Shown piece after piece: positions 10,704-21,420 of a stretch of 64,000 bases of DNA. The stretch is from contig CANTFK010000838.1 in NCBI GenBank assembly GCA_947646735.1, positions 310,001 through 374,000 of the forward strand. Reading direction: 5' to 3'. How positions within the stretch are numbered: position 1 is the first letter of the stretch; every line of letters starts with the position of its first letter. The notes under the pieces were generated by a model. It searched no databases. It was not told where the DNA came from and worked only from the letters and a program-made list of their open reading frames with translations. Source of the DNA: Peronospora farinosa. Lineage: Eukaryota > Oomycota > Peronosporomycetes > Peronosporales > Peronosporaceae. A program made the position numbers and the translations under genes.

Positions 10704-12130
10704 GCATTTTCCTTTGAAGCGAGACAGTAACGTTTCATGGTAGATGCATAACGCCTTTCTATTTTAATTTTTTATACTCTATTTTGCCTATATATATGGT
10801 GAATTTGATCTCATACCCTAATATATGCAAAATTATACTTTCCTTCAAGCCACTCTTTAGTGGAGCCGATGCAACAAGTAATATACATCATATATATTAC
10901 AATGTATTATTGCCTAGCAGCTAGCTATCAAATTTTATATGCTCACCAAGTATATAAAATGTTTTAGTCAACTTGCAAACCACATCTCAGCCCAGGGAAG
11001 ATTAGCTGAGATGTCTCTAGTAAATATATAATTGGTAGAGAATTTTTGTAGACTAGTTTTCATAGATTATAAAGTATGATAATTTATATAATACAAATAT
11101 GTTTTTTTATCACATCAGAGGTTTCAAAATTTCTTCACAAAAGAGGAGAGAAAATTAAAAAGTTAATATAATGCAAGTGCAAACTGGTTTTAAATGGTAG
11201 AAGATCATTTGCTGTCAATAACGCTTATAAATCAATATGTAAGAGTTAAATCCGTATCATTATACTATGTAATAGTCAATTGCACAATCGGTTTTATCCT
11301 CTCACGAATGCAACACATTTCCTCGAGGATATCGCGTCAATGAATATAGTAATGGAATTGATAAGCTGGTCCAGTTCGGCGACTTTTTCCACTTATAGTT
11401 CACCACCATCGGGTGGCAACGAATTCTTATATCAATTACTTCCTCCTCGTCAGCATCTTTCACCCGTCATTGGCGTGCTGATCTCCCTTCTTCTCCGCTT
11501 TCGTGATCTTCATCCTTGTATTCGTGCTCTATCTCTTGAATTTCATATCATCAAGTGTACAAGTCGCTCGACAGGACCACGCAATCAAGCGCAGCAGTGC
11601 GTATTCGAGCTTACTTACAACACTTCGAAATCACAAGCGCATGATACTTCCATGAAGGCAAAAGTAAAGTAGATTCTGTACACGCCGCCAAAATAATGTA
11701 CTCTGTAAATGCAGTCGAACTATTCTATTTGACTGCAATGTTGAGAAGTAGCAATGCGCACGTCCTCGTGAATGTTCAGATACCGAGCCCACATTACAAA
11801 CCTCTCGTTCTAGGTTAGGATGGCAATGGAATTGCCGACTGCTGCATCGGATGGACAAGTCTTTCGGAAATGCGTCATCTCGGCGCAATTCTGCTTAATA
11901 AAGATAATCGAGTCACTGGCGTATATACGATTCATGAAAAATGGATCATCACCATCATCCTCGTTATAGTTTGAAAGTCAGCTATACACGCTCAGCAGCT
12001 TCAACACTTTCTATTGCATGGTATCAGCTGAATGAATGGGTATACACTGCGTAATTGCTATCAATTAAAGGCTTACCAAGTACCTATTTTCTTACTTATT
12101 GCCAACATGACTAAGAAATAAATATTCTCA
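10704..12130. other. AT-rich gene-poor stretch
   Basis: The stretch has long A/T runs and many TATA-like words. An open frame at 11280-11672 has no recognisable domain and an odd composition, and I do not support it as a gene. No LTR ends or tandem repeats stand out. Confidence 0.6.
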
Positions 12131-15100
12131 ATGTCACATTTCTCAAATCTGACAAGTGAAAACCTAGTTTATCTACTGCACATGCAGGCCAATGCGACGT
12201 CACTTGCAGCCGATAACGCAAAACGAAATTGTTTGAAACGCGCTCGATACATGACCAAAATGTGGACAAGTGGACAATTACGACATTGGAGCCTCATGTC
12301 GTTAGCGATAGTCGCAACGTTGCTGTGTGATCTAAAGACGGCAGCCACAACGGAGACAGCAATAGAGAAACCTTTGAAAAGAACCGAAGAGCGAAGAAGC
12401 GTAAGCTTGCGGGGTCTCATGCCGATTCCAAACTGCTCCGACACTGACGACTATTTTGAGTATCAAGGTATGCAGTATCTTACTGACACATTAATTGATG
12501 GAGACAATCATTGAACTATAACATGGTGCTGGACAGACAAGAATTATCATGAAGATTTTGACGTCAATGGGAAGAGCTTAGATAGAAATGCTTCACATAT
12601 TGCGATCATTGTAGTCAGTGTTGCCGTTGGATTGATCCTGATGACTGTCTGCTTGACGTGGAAAGCCTGTGTGGAATGCTGTACGAGCGCCAACAGGCGA
12701 TCACGTCATCGAGCTTTTATGGAGCGATCGTACGTTTCGTTAACCTACTTACTGGAGCGTTGCATGTGTTTTTATGGACTTTTTGGTGCTATAAAATGTT
12801 GTAGAAATGCTGGCTGGAGATGCGAGATATGTGATCATACAAACGAATCTTCCCATACCGAGTGTATGCTGTGCGGGACAACAGCTGAAGGTTGTTGTGA
12901 TAAACAAGTAGCAATGTTGAATCGTAGTTTGAGCTCAATTACAATCTTTGCCTCATGTTGCAGAAATCAAGATGCTCTCCAACCAAAGAGAAAACGAAGA
13001 CACATCGGTAGCAATTGCCTCGCCAGCGGAGGAGACCAACACTCAATCGGATTCCAATTACCTAATCGTGTTTTCTCCTGGAGTAGAGTGGAATGATGGA
13101 GACTTTAAGGTATTTTTAAGTGGGGGCTTGAACATCCGCCAGTTAGTTGCACGTGAACGTCATCAATGGAAGCGCTCTATAGGGGTGCAACACGTACGCT
13201 GGGTAAGATGGCTTTATGTAGATGCTCGAGCATCCTTTCAGCCTTATGTATCTGACATGCTCACTTTGCGTCACAGGTAAATATCCCTTTTGAAGCGCTT
13301 CTGGAGAACGAAGCTTTACGTAGCACCATCATTAAGGAACGCGATTTTCAGGAATGGCAAAAACGGTACCTTCCGCAAGCGTCTAGGTCATCTCGGATAT
13401 CTTTGTCATCTGCCCTTTTATCATATAGAGGTAGGCAGCAGCTTTCTTGCCTTGCCCCCGGAACGGCGTTCGTGCGTGAAGACTCGCACTCTGGAGGGCA
13501 AGCGGTGCGCTGGTGTTTGGCTGAGGATTTGTCCATGCCGTCACGTCAATACTCCAAAACTTTAGTGGTAAGTATAGCATTGGTAGTTATGCTGGGATTG
13601 TTCCATTAATCTCTCATCATTGTGACGCTTTGTACCATTTTAGCACGTTGCGGCCTTGACGTTCTCTAAAAAAGTGCAGTGGTTTTACCGGTACTCACTC
13701 AAGCTGTCCTCTTCGATTGCGAATGGCTTTCATACTATACGTAGGTACATAATGGATATGTCATATGCTGTTGTTAATTGCTGTTACTATTTGCAGGAAT
13801 TCACCGCGACAGGGTATTGAAGCAATCAGTGACTCTATTGTTGTCGGTGCCTAGTGCAACCCTTCATCGCAGCTTCCGAGTTCATTTTATGGAAGAAGTT
13901 GGTGTTGATGGTGGAGGAATTTTGCGCGAATGGCTGCATCTAATTTGTAGCCAACTGTTTGCGGAACCTTTAGGGCTGTTTTCACTAACCAGCTCAACAG
14001 TACACCAAGGTTACTGGATTAATCGAACCGCTACAAAAAAGTCTAATGAGCAATTGCGGGTACGAATAGTGCAGTATATATTATGCTGCATCAGCTTATG
14101 TGTAACTCAAAAATTGTGCTTTGTCTCGTGACAGATGTACGTCTTCTTCGGAAAATTGCTAGCAAAAGCACTGCTGGAAGGTCTACTTTTGAGCGTCCGG
14201 CTTTCGATTCCTTTGTTAAAACACATTCTCGGCGCTCCACTTAAGCTATCCGACTTGTATCTGCTCGATGAAACAGTGCATTCCAGTATGATGTGGATTT
14301 TGGAGAACGACAACACCAGCACTTTGGGTTTGAACTTTACGGTAGAAGGTGTAGATCTCGTTCCGAGCGGTGCAAATGTCTCTCTTCACGATGGAAACAA
14401 ACAGCTTTACGTTGTAAAGGTGGCACAATATTATTTATTCGACAGCGTTCGAGCGGAAATTTCTAGTATCATGGAAGGTGTTCAAAGTGTCATCAGCGAT
14501 ACGATGCTCCACATATTCGACTTTAAAGAGCTCGACTTGCTGCTCTCGGGGCTACCACAGATTGATGTCACCGACTGGAAGATGCACACAGACGTTCGAT
14601 TCTGCGAGCACGATGACAGTGAGTTTGATTTGATCAGCTGGTTCTGGGAGATTTTAGAGTCTTTCACACAAAACCAGCGCGGACGATTGTTACAGTATGT
14701 TACCGGATCCAGCGGTGTCCCCGTTGAGGGTTTCAAGGTATGCTTCTTATGTGTACATATATGCAATGGTGGGTGAAATCGTTGCTCTAACGTAGTATAT
14801 TTGATATAGGGCTTGACTGGTATGGATGGCGAAATCAAGCTTTTCACAATCCAGCTTGGTAAAGATATTTCCACCGTGTATACAGTACTACCCCATGCAA
14901 GCACCTGCTTGAACAGGCGAGTGTCTACATTCGTTAACGATACTTAAACGACACAATACTGAATTGTTCTTGCTGTTGTAGACTAGATTTGCCACTCTAT
15001 TCTTCCAAAGCAGAGCTTGAGCGGATTTTGTTGATGGTACGTACTTGCTGTCCGAGGATTGGTTAACGGTCGAGCTAATAACCTGAAGTTTACTCATTGC

Positions 15101-15159
15101 TACTGTTGTTGTGTTGATAGATAATAGAAGTGGACGTCACAGGCTTTAGCAGTCACTGA
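12131..15159 (+). CDS. Membrane-anchored HECT-type E3 ubiquitin ligase with RanBP2-type zinc finger
   Basis: Ten exons: 12131-12467, 12537-12890, 12964-13202, 13277-13567, 13644-13740, 13797-14059, 14135-14737, 14810-14916, 14982-15036, 15121-15159; about 794 aa. A hydrophobic stretch (LMSLAIVATLL, about residues 55-66) could be a signal peptide if translation starts at Met41 or Met44. A second membrane segment (HIAIIVVSVAVGLILMTV) lies near residues 135-152. Next comes WRCEIC...N...CMLC, an exact RanBP2-type zinc-finger pattern. The C-terminal half is a HECT domain: FRVHFMEEVGVDGGGILREWL, FGKLLAKALLEG, and the catalytic Cys in HASTCLNRLDLPLY (codon 14906-14908). HECT enzymes take ubiquitin as a thioester on this Cys. 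The membrane segments suggest substrates at an endomembrane or the plasma membrane. Confidence 0.88.
14917..14981 (+). other. GC-AG intron inside the HECT catalytic loop
   Basis: The donor is AACAG/GCGAGT and the acceptor TTGTAG, 65 nt. Only this GC-AG join restores the conserved TCLNRLDLPLY sequence. The alternative GT four nt downstream (CGA/GTGTCT) gives a non-HECT frame. Confidence 0.7.
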
Positions 15160-15642
15160 ATAAGAGTGCTGCCATATACGTGGGGATCTTCATGATACAG
15201 TAGAAAAGGCGTTTTCTTGGAGTTGGGAAGAGTTTGAGGAGACGAAATGATACAGCGTGCTATGTAGCATCATGATTATAAGCTGCTCAGCAAGAGAAAG
15301 TGCTCGAGCACAGCGACTGGAGGCATTCGGTAGACAACAAATGTGTTGCGACGAGAAAGTCTTTGCTCCGATATTAAGGATAAGTGGATCACCATCGTAT
15401 TTATTCCTTCGTGTCAAGTTGCCAACAGCGTTACTCTCCATCATGATCTATTCAAAACAAGCGCGTAATTCTAGTCTAGTCTAATCTTATAAAACATACG
15501 AAGACGAGCACGTCTTTCGATCACCTCTTGGCAGCATACATGACTTGAAAAATGTAATGGTTTTAGATAATAAATTGACGTGGTGCACCCTACATTAGGT
15601 AGCAAACATCACTTAATCCTCGCTGTATAAAACGTCTGAGCG
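15160..15642. other. Intergenic region between HECT gene and PAF1
   Basis: It holds the 3' flank of the HECT gene and the upstream region of PAF1. Open frames on both strands (15190-15484) have no recognisable features. I see no RNA gene or repeat. Confidence 0.5.
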
Positions 15643-17605
15643 ATGGCGGAGATAAAGACGGCGCCAGAAGCCAATGGTGCGGCGCCAGCTGCAGGCCGTA
15701 GCAGACGACATGCAACACCCGGTGCTAACGCTACACCTGAAGAACGTGCGCGCTACGAGGTGGAGCGCAAGAAAGTAGCCAAGTATAAGGAAGACAAGCT
15801 CAAGGCACGCCGAGACCATACGCGCATGATTTTGGAGAGTCACGCACAGGCCAAACGTCGTGCTTTATTAGGCAAACAGTCGGAGTTTTTAGCAACTCTT
15901 GAGTTCCGCAATATGCTGCCGGACATTCCATTCGATACGAAGTTTGTTAAGTATCCTCACGAGCCAGAACGGTGTAGATATTAGATGGAGTTATACAGGA
16001 GAACCATAGAGATGGACAAGTGATTGATAAAGATGGTGTTTTGTATACTGATAGACTTATCAAGTACAAGCCTAATACACTGGAGATGGACTATACGTAC
16101 GAGATCCATGAAGAGCCTAATCTTGGACTGACTATCGACCTCATTGACCCGGCCAAGTACGAAGGTACGACGCTGAATGGGGTAGCTAGGGCTCAGTGCA
16201 TTTTGCTGATAGTAGTGTGGTGCTATTGTGTGTTTGTTTTGTAGCCCCAGCGGAACCCGGGCCATTGGAAGTTGGCGACGAACAGGCGTTGATGACAAAG
16301 GAAGACCATGCTGGTCCGAAGGGACGGTCTAAAGTCCGGCCTACAGTCTCTTGGCTGCGACGTACGGAATACATGGGCAATGATCTGTACGACTCGGTGC
16401 ACAAATTCAAAAGTGAGGCAGAAATTCAGAGTGCACTGCGTGAAGGCACGGAGAACGCATTGGCCGAAGTGGTGTCGGTCACATTGGAAGATCGTGCCGA
16501 AGTTTCCTTCCGTGACATCAAAGACCCGAAGCTCTTGGTGCATCCGCACAACAAGATGAAAAAAATCACCAAGGTGTGGGATGTCTTTCCAGATCAGCTC
16601 TTGTCTGCAAACAAGTACGCCATACTGGTACGCCTCATGAAAACGCATTTACTTTTTGTTCACATGAGTTTACAGCGCGCTGACAATTCTGATATTGTTG
16701 ATCTGTAGTCGTACGATATGCTACCTTCTGAAGATGCTAAAAGCAAGGGAATTGCTAGTCGTGAGGAACACGCATTATTGTGTGGAGTGAACAAAAAAAC
16801 TCAAGCTGGTAATGAGCTTATTCAGGGCTCTATCTTATTACCCAACGCATCTGCAGACGAGGAGGTACTGCTTTTTTGTATAATGGGTAACAGCTATCGG
16901 CGAGAACTGATGAATGTTTGTATCTTTTTCGCACAGGAGAGTACTGATCACGAAATTTTTTCATGTCTCCGAGAGTATCTTATGTCTGTGGAATCGCTTG
17001 ATAGCGTACGTCGGTGCCACTGACTTTTATTTACGTTGGGATGCTAACTTTTGTATCCATTTTGTATTATTGGTTCTTCTACTGTGCAGAGAGAGTCGCA
17101 GCATGTTGTGTTCATGCTAAACCCCGAGTCCAGTCAGTTTACGTACACTGATGTGTTAAATCGCATTCAACTACGAAAGACGAAGGTATGTACACAATAG
17201 CTGATGCCGCTTGTCGAGCACTTTGTGCGTTTGATGTTTTAACGAGACCCTCTTTTGTATGTGCAGATGAGTGGAGAGGAAAAGCGCCGCCATGGAGCTG
17301 TTGTGTACCGCCGCGATTATTCTGACGGTGAAATTGATCGGCGCACCCAGATTCTTTTTGACTGCGGAGGAGTCTACGATGAACAGCTTGACGATGACGA
17401 AAGTGTGCGTGAATTTAAGCGCAGACGGGCGGGAGAAAAACACTCCCCGTCTCGGTCTGATGACGAAGAAATGAAGGCCAGTGCACCTAAAAGCTCACTT
17501 GAAAAGTCAGACAGCTTTGATGAAAAAGTCGATGGCAGCGATAGTCTAACTCCCCACAATGACGGCAGTGCTAGCCCTGTGATCAGCGACAGCGACAGCG
17601 ATTAG
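15643..17605 (+). CDS. PAF1: RNA polymerase II-associated factor 1 (PAF1 complex subunit)
   Basis: Exons 15643-15971, 16010-16164, 16245-16627, 16709-16864, 16937-17005, 17090-17185, 17267-17605; about 508 aa. PAF1 joins the PAF complex on elongating Pol II and is needed for histone H2B ubiquitination and elongation. Recognisable family stretches: EFRNMLPDIPFDTKFVKYPHEPER, IKYKPNTLEMDY, EEPNLGLTIDLIDPAKY, VSWLRRTEYMGND. The N-terminus is basic. The C-terminus is acidic and Ser-rich and ends DSDSD, as in other PAF1 proteins. The first intron must be about 38 nt (15972-16009 or 15974-16011; both keep the frame), unusually short beside the 72-84 nt of the others. Confidence 0.9.
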
Positions 17606-17719
17606 TTTGATAAGATGATGCAAACTTCATCAGGAGTGATAATATCGCCAGCATGTTGTGCCAAAATGCACTTGTCAAGAAGGATCACCGACAAAAAAGT
17701 ATTCATCTACTGTATCTCT

Positions 17720-19268
17720 CTACATACAGCTATTTGCTAAAGCGTCTCGCTGGGGTTTGCACACTGCGACAGCACCAATGATGCCCGAGTCATACCCTGC
17801 AATCGCCTTCTCAATGCGAACCTAGGAGTAGAGAATGACATCAATCGGACGATATTTCAAATAAAACATAATCGACAACAATTGCAATCAGTAGTGCGTA
17901 CTGGGTTGGGAAAAGTCGTCCATGAGTGCTTTGCGTAAGCAAGACGAATCTGCTTGATGTAGGTTTCTCCAGCCTCGGCGATTCCTCCAGATAACACAAT
18001 GATCTACAAATGATAGCAACCTTCTCAAATTAGTCTCCACGGCATTAACATGCAGGCCATGACAACTTCATCACCTCTGGATCCAACATTCGGCAGAAAG
18101 TAACGCAGGCAAAACCCAAGTAGTCGGCAGCCTGTTGCAAATCATAATTAGCTAGTATAACTTCTCGTACGAAACGACATGCTGACACATACTTCATGGA
18201 TGACATGCTTGCAGAGTTCGTCGCCTTCAGCAGCGTGCTTGAATATCAACTCAGCGTTGATGTCCGCTTCAAAATATTTCGACAGGCTTGATTTTTTTCC
18301 TGTAAGGAAAATGTGTAGAGAAAAAGGTTTGACATCCAACGAGCAAGCAAGCAATACGCAGCAAACCAGCGCGTAGATGTTCCTGAGCTTGCGACTTCAG
18401 TGCGCTAGCCGAGGTGTACGCTTCAAGGCATCCTCTTTGAGAGCAACCACACTGTCTTCCATTACGTTCTACAATCTACAAACAGAACAGCAACAACCGA
18501 TTAGCAACAAGCAGTGACCATTGACTTGAATGCCATAGCTTATTCCTTACCATGTGTCCCCCTTCAATGGCATTACTGCCACCACGCACAAGTTGACCGT
18601 TGGCGACGATGCTAAAGCCTACACCTGTACCAAGAGCTACATTCAGTTGCAGTGGTCTTTGTCAGCTCCTTCAATCGACTAGAGACATTTAGCCATAATA
18701 TCCATCTTACTTAGCATGATAAAATCCTTGACTTGCCCCTTAGCCGCGCCTACCCATTGTTCCGCCAGAATTGCAGCATCCGCATCGTTGCCCACCGTAA
18801 CCTGCAATCATCTTTGTGAACCCCATTTTCATTGTGTCCACACTTCACATCACGCACCGATCTACCAATTTTGTCTGTGAGCAATTGTTGGAGCGGTACA
18901 TCCGTCCAGGACGGGAAGCTGGCAGCAGCATGGATGACGCCACCAGCTTTCAGGACACCTGGGCAGCCTACTCCGATAGCATCCAAGTCTTCCAATCTCA
19001 AACAGCTCTGTCATCATACAACTTTAATATTTCAATGATTGTTTGCCACGTATGCAACCCACAACTCATCGATACAAAAAATAGAGACCGTCTTGAGGAC
19101 TTTGTGGAGCATTGAGACAGCTAGATCCACAACGTCCTGTGGCTCGTGCTTATCCGGATGGTAGTTTTCTTGTTCGCGTGCCACGACAGACCCTTTGGAT
19201 GTCACAATGCCTACTTTGACACCCGTTCCCCCAATATCCACACCCGCAAATATATCGAGTGCTGTCAT
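17720..19268 (-). CDS. ROK-family sugar kinase (glucokinase-like)
   Basis: About 327 aa in nine exons (minus strand): 19268-19089, 19007-18858, 18801-18711, 18636-18551, 18475-about 18367, 18299-18193, 18131-18076, 18003-17902, 17821-17720. The first donor and the end of exon 5 are less sure. The N-terminal ATP-binding motif is FAGVDIGGTGVKVGIV. Then GVGCPG, VTVGNDADAAILAEQW with the catalytic Asp, LGTGVGFSIV, and the ROK signature GGHM ... CGCSQRGCLEAY, whose Cys residues bind structural zinc. These predict phosphorylation of glucose or a related hexose at entry to glycolysis. ROK kinases are of bacterial type, distinct from eukaryotic hexokinases. It is convergent with PAF1. Confidence 0.85.
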
Positions 19269-19582
19269 GTTTTTCAAAATAATAGAGACTTGCTCGCCGA
19301 TGTACCGTTACAGTAGCTTTAGGCAAAACCATATGACATTTTTCATTGGCTAATTAGAGACAATACTTTAATTTCTAGTAATAATTTTAATCGACAGCTC
19401 TGCTGCGATACTTGAAAAAGCGTATTATTATATCTTTGTTAATCAAAATACGAATTCGAAAGCGATTCATTGCTTACATGTATATCTCTCCATCTATCTA
19501 CCCTTTATTCTTGCAGTTTTTTGTCTTCATTTACATCTACATGTTATGTATAATCATTTTACAAAACAACGAGTACGATCAG
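19269..19582. other. AT-rich upstream region
   Basis: This is the upstream flank of the ROK kinase gene (minus strand). It is AT-rich with no recognisable gene. It borders the hairpin-rich repeat unit that starts at 19583. Confidence 0.5.
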
Positions 19583-20044
19583 TGTAACGGGGTGAGCCCG
19601 TTACATAATATTGACACCTATATGAACTGTCAATAAGAATATTATTATAACTAATAATATTTGACAATATTATCTTTTTATTTATAATATTGTCATTAAA
19701 TCTTCTTGAAGTTGGAGATGCCCTCTAATTGGTTGATATGGGCCATCATATCAACCAACGCGCTGACCAATGACCGATGGACGCGCGCAATGAGTGGAGA
19801 GCAAGTTGTCAACATACATAGTTGTAGTTTAATATAGTTAACATAGGTTATAACAGATTAGTTTTATTAGATAGTTAACTATATTAAATACAGTTCTCAT
19901 TTCCTCTACTTCTAAGCGTGTTGTTTAGAAGTAAAGCTTCCTCTGCCTCTTGTGTACGTGATGTAACTGGGGCATCTGCTTTCACTGTAATCAGTGAAGG
20001 TAGACTATACTGTTATCAGTATAGTCGGAGGGTGCCCCATTACA
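19583..20044 (+). repeat. Solo LTR-like unit made of a chain of perfect hairpins
   Basis: The unit begins TGTAACGGGG and ends GCCCCATTACA (terminal inverted repeat TGTAA[C/T]GGGG). It is flanked by ATCAG (19578-19582) and ACCAG (20045-20049), a one-mismatch 5-bp candidate target duplication. Inside are at least nine inverted repeats: 19583-19605 (9-bp arms), 19609-19635 (8), 19638-19661 (10), 19663-19694 (11), 19729-19758 (12), 19828-19888 (15), 19907-19933 (9), 19981-19998 (7), 20003-20026 (10). The last two are enclosed by a 12-bp stem with one bulge (19962-19974 with 20033-20044). Inner arms are perfect; the smallest loops are 4-6 nt. The ends suit a gypsy LTR; a foldback-type transposon is an alternative. 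Confidence 0.7.
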
Positions 20045-20084
20045 ACCAGGGGGCGTTAGTGTATCGCTAAAAATTGGACTTGCG

Positions 20085-20408
20085 ATGGGCAAGAACATGC
20101 CAGGAATGTGTGTAGGCACAACACACCGTTGGGATTTCGTTTTTAACAGGGATTGGCTCGAGCTGAAGCACAACACGAAAGTGGCCCAGCCAACTATCTT
20201 AGGCACTCTCAAACGCTCCTCTGAGATGATCCAGATGACACACGACGTCATTTTCAGCCAGAAACGCCAGCGCACGGGGAGGTATCCACATATGGAGAAG
20301 GTATTGGCGGAGTGGTCCCATATTATTGAGGATCGCATTAACATGAGCGGCGATCTTCTCAAAGAGAGCGCAAGGAAGATTCTAGACCGTCTGACCACGC
20401 TCTTTTAG
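20085..20408 (+). pseudogene. pogo/Tigger-like transposase, N-terminal DNA-binding fragment
   Basis: 107 codons read as two helix-turn-helix parts: an N-terminal region (DWLELKHNTKVAQPTILGTLKRSSEM) and a CENP-B/Tc5-type segment (PHMEKVLAEWSHIIEDRINMSGDLLKESARKIL). These bind transposon ends in pogo-family transposases. The frame stops at 20408 and no DDE catalytic domain follows. The upstream CAGGGGGCGTTAGTG... (from 20047) begins with CAG and could be a terminal repeat, but no partner was seen. Confidence 0.6.
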
Positions 20409-20559
20409 TGAGTTATATAACGGCTAACTTGAGTTGTTTAAGACTCGCCACAGGATCCAGTCTTATTTCCGCTTTGGACAGAGTGGATCGGTTGATATGA
20501 AACTCATTGAGGTTGAGAGGCTGAAGGTTTGAGACATCCTGGATTAGTATGAATTCAAG

Positions 20560-21420
20560 AACATTTACAATATGAATAAAACGTGATTGTTCAATAGGAT
20601 GCAGGCATCCTTCGCCGAGTATAATTTTGTGGTGCATTACAAGCCTGGCAAGAATAATATTCTCGATGACGCGCTTTTTCGTCGTCCGAATTACGATCCT
20701 CGGCGTGACATAGGTCATCAAACGGAGAATGTTGATGACGAAGATAATATATGTGCGTGTTGTGTTGAGCTGGGGCTCATTGCGATGATTTCGACACCCG
20801 TGCTGTCGATCCGAACTCAGATCGCTGAATCCTACGCGAATGATTCCTTCTATGCGGGAATTATCAATTATTTCAGGGACCCTAGTGAAAATTCACTCGA
20901 AAAGTTGACGACACCAACACGCGCTAACATCAAGCTTACGCGCTTGACCGACCGTTGCTGACGTACATGATGGACGTCTTTGATTCACCGCGTGTCGTCA
21001 TCCCTGCTGATGACGACCTTCGAGCCCGATTGGTTCATGAGTTTCACGACAGTCCAGCTGGCGTACACCTGAGCCGCGAAAAGACGTTTGTGGCTATTGC
21101 TCGCGTGTTTTCTGGCCGCGAATGTATAAGTACATCCAGATATGGGTACGCTCCTGTGAACCTGCCAGCGTGTGAAGCCCGCGCCGTCTTCACAAGCCCC
21201 ATTGCGTCCGCTTCCAATTGCTACGGAAGCCTGACGCTCAGTCAGCATGGATATTATTTTTAGACTTTCGCCGAATAAATAGTAACGCACGGGTGTATTG
21301 GTTCTAGTGGATCGATTGAGCAAAATGGTGCATTTTTCTCCGGTCTCCGCCCACATTACGGAAGAGACGACAGCAAAGATATTCATTGATCTTATCTTCA
21401 GGCATCACGGCTGCATCTGT
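20560..21420 (+). pseudogene. Ty3/gypsy RNase H-integrase fragment, plus strand
   Basis: 20600-20740 reads QASFAEYNFVVHYKPGKNNILDDALFRRPNYDP, the end of gypsy RNase H. It is followed by the integrase zinc-binding region (DDDLRARLVHEFHDSPAGVHLSREKTF, to about 21110) and the start of the integrase core (LVDRLSKMVHFSPVSAHITEETTAKIFIDLIFRHHG, 21300-21413). Frameshifts break it, and homology stops near 21420. Confidence 0.8.

Noticed and set aside
11280..11672. 130-codon open frame
   Set aside because: No domain, odd composition, AT-rich setting and no supporting splice or start context.
12371..12420. EER-like motif (KRTEERRS) after a possible signal peptide, considered as an RXLR effector
   Set aside because: No RXLR upstream, and the frame continues by splicing into the zinc finger and HECT domain.
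12632..13096. Uninterrupted open frame through the zinc-finger exon
   Set aside because: It reads through the intron at 12891-12963; the spliced frame continues into the HECT domain while this one stops.
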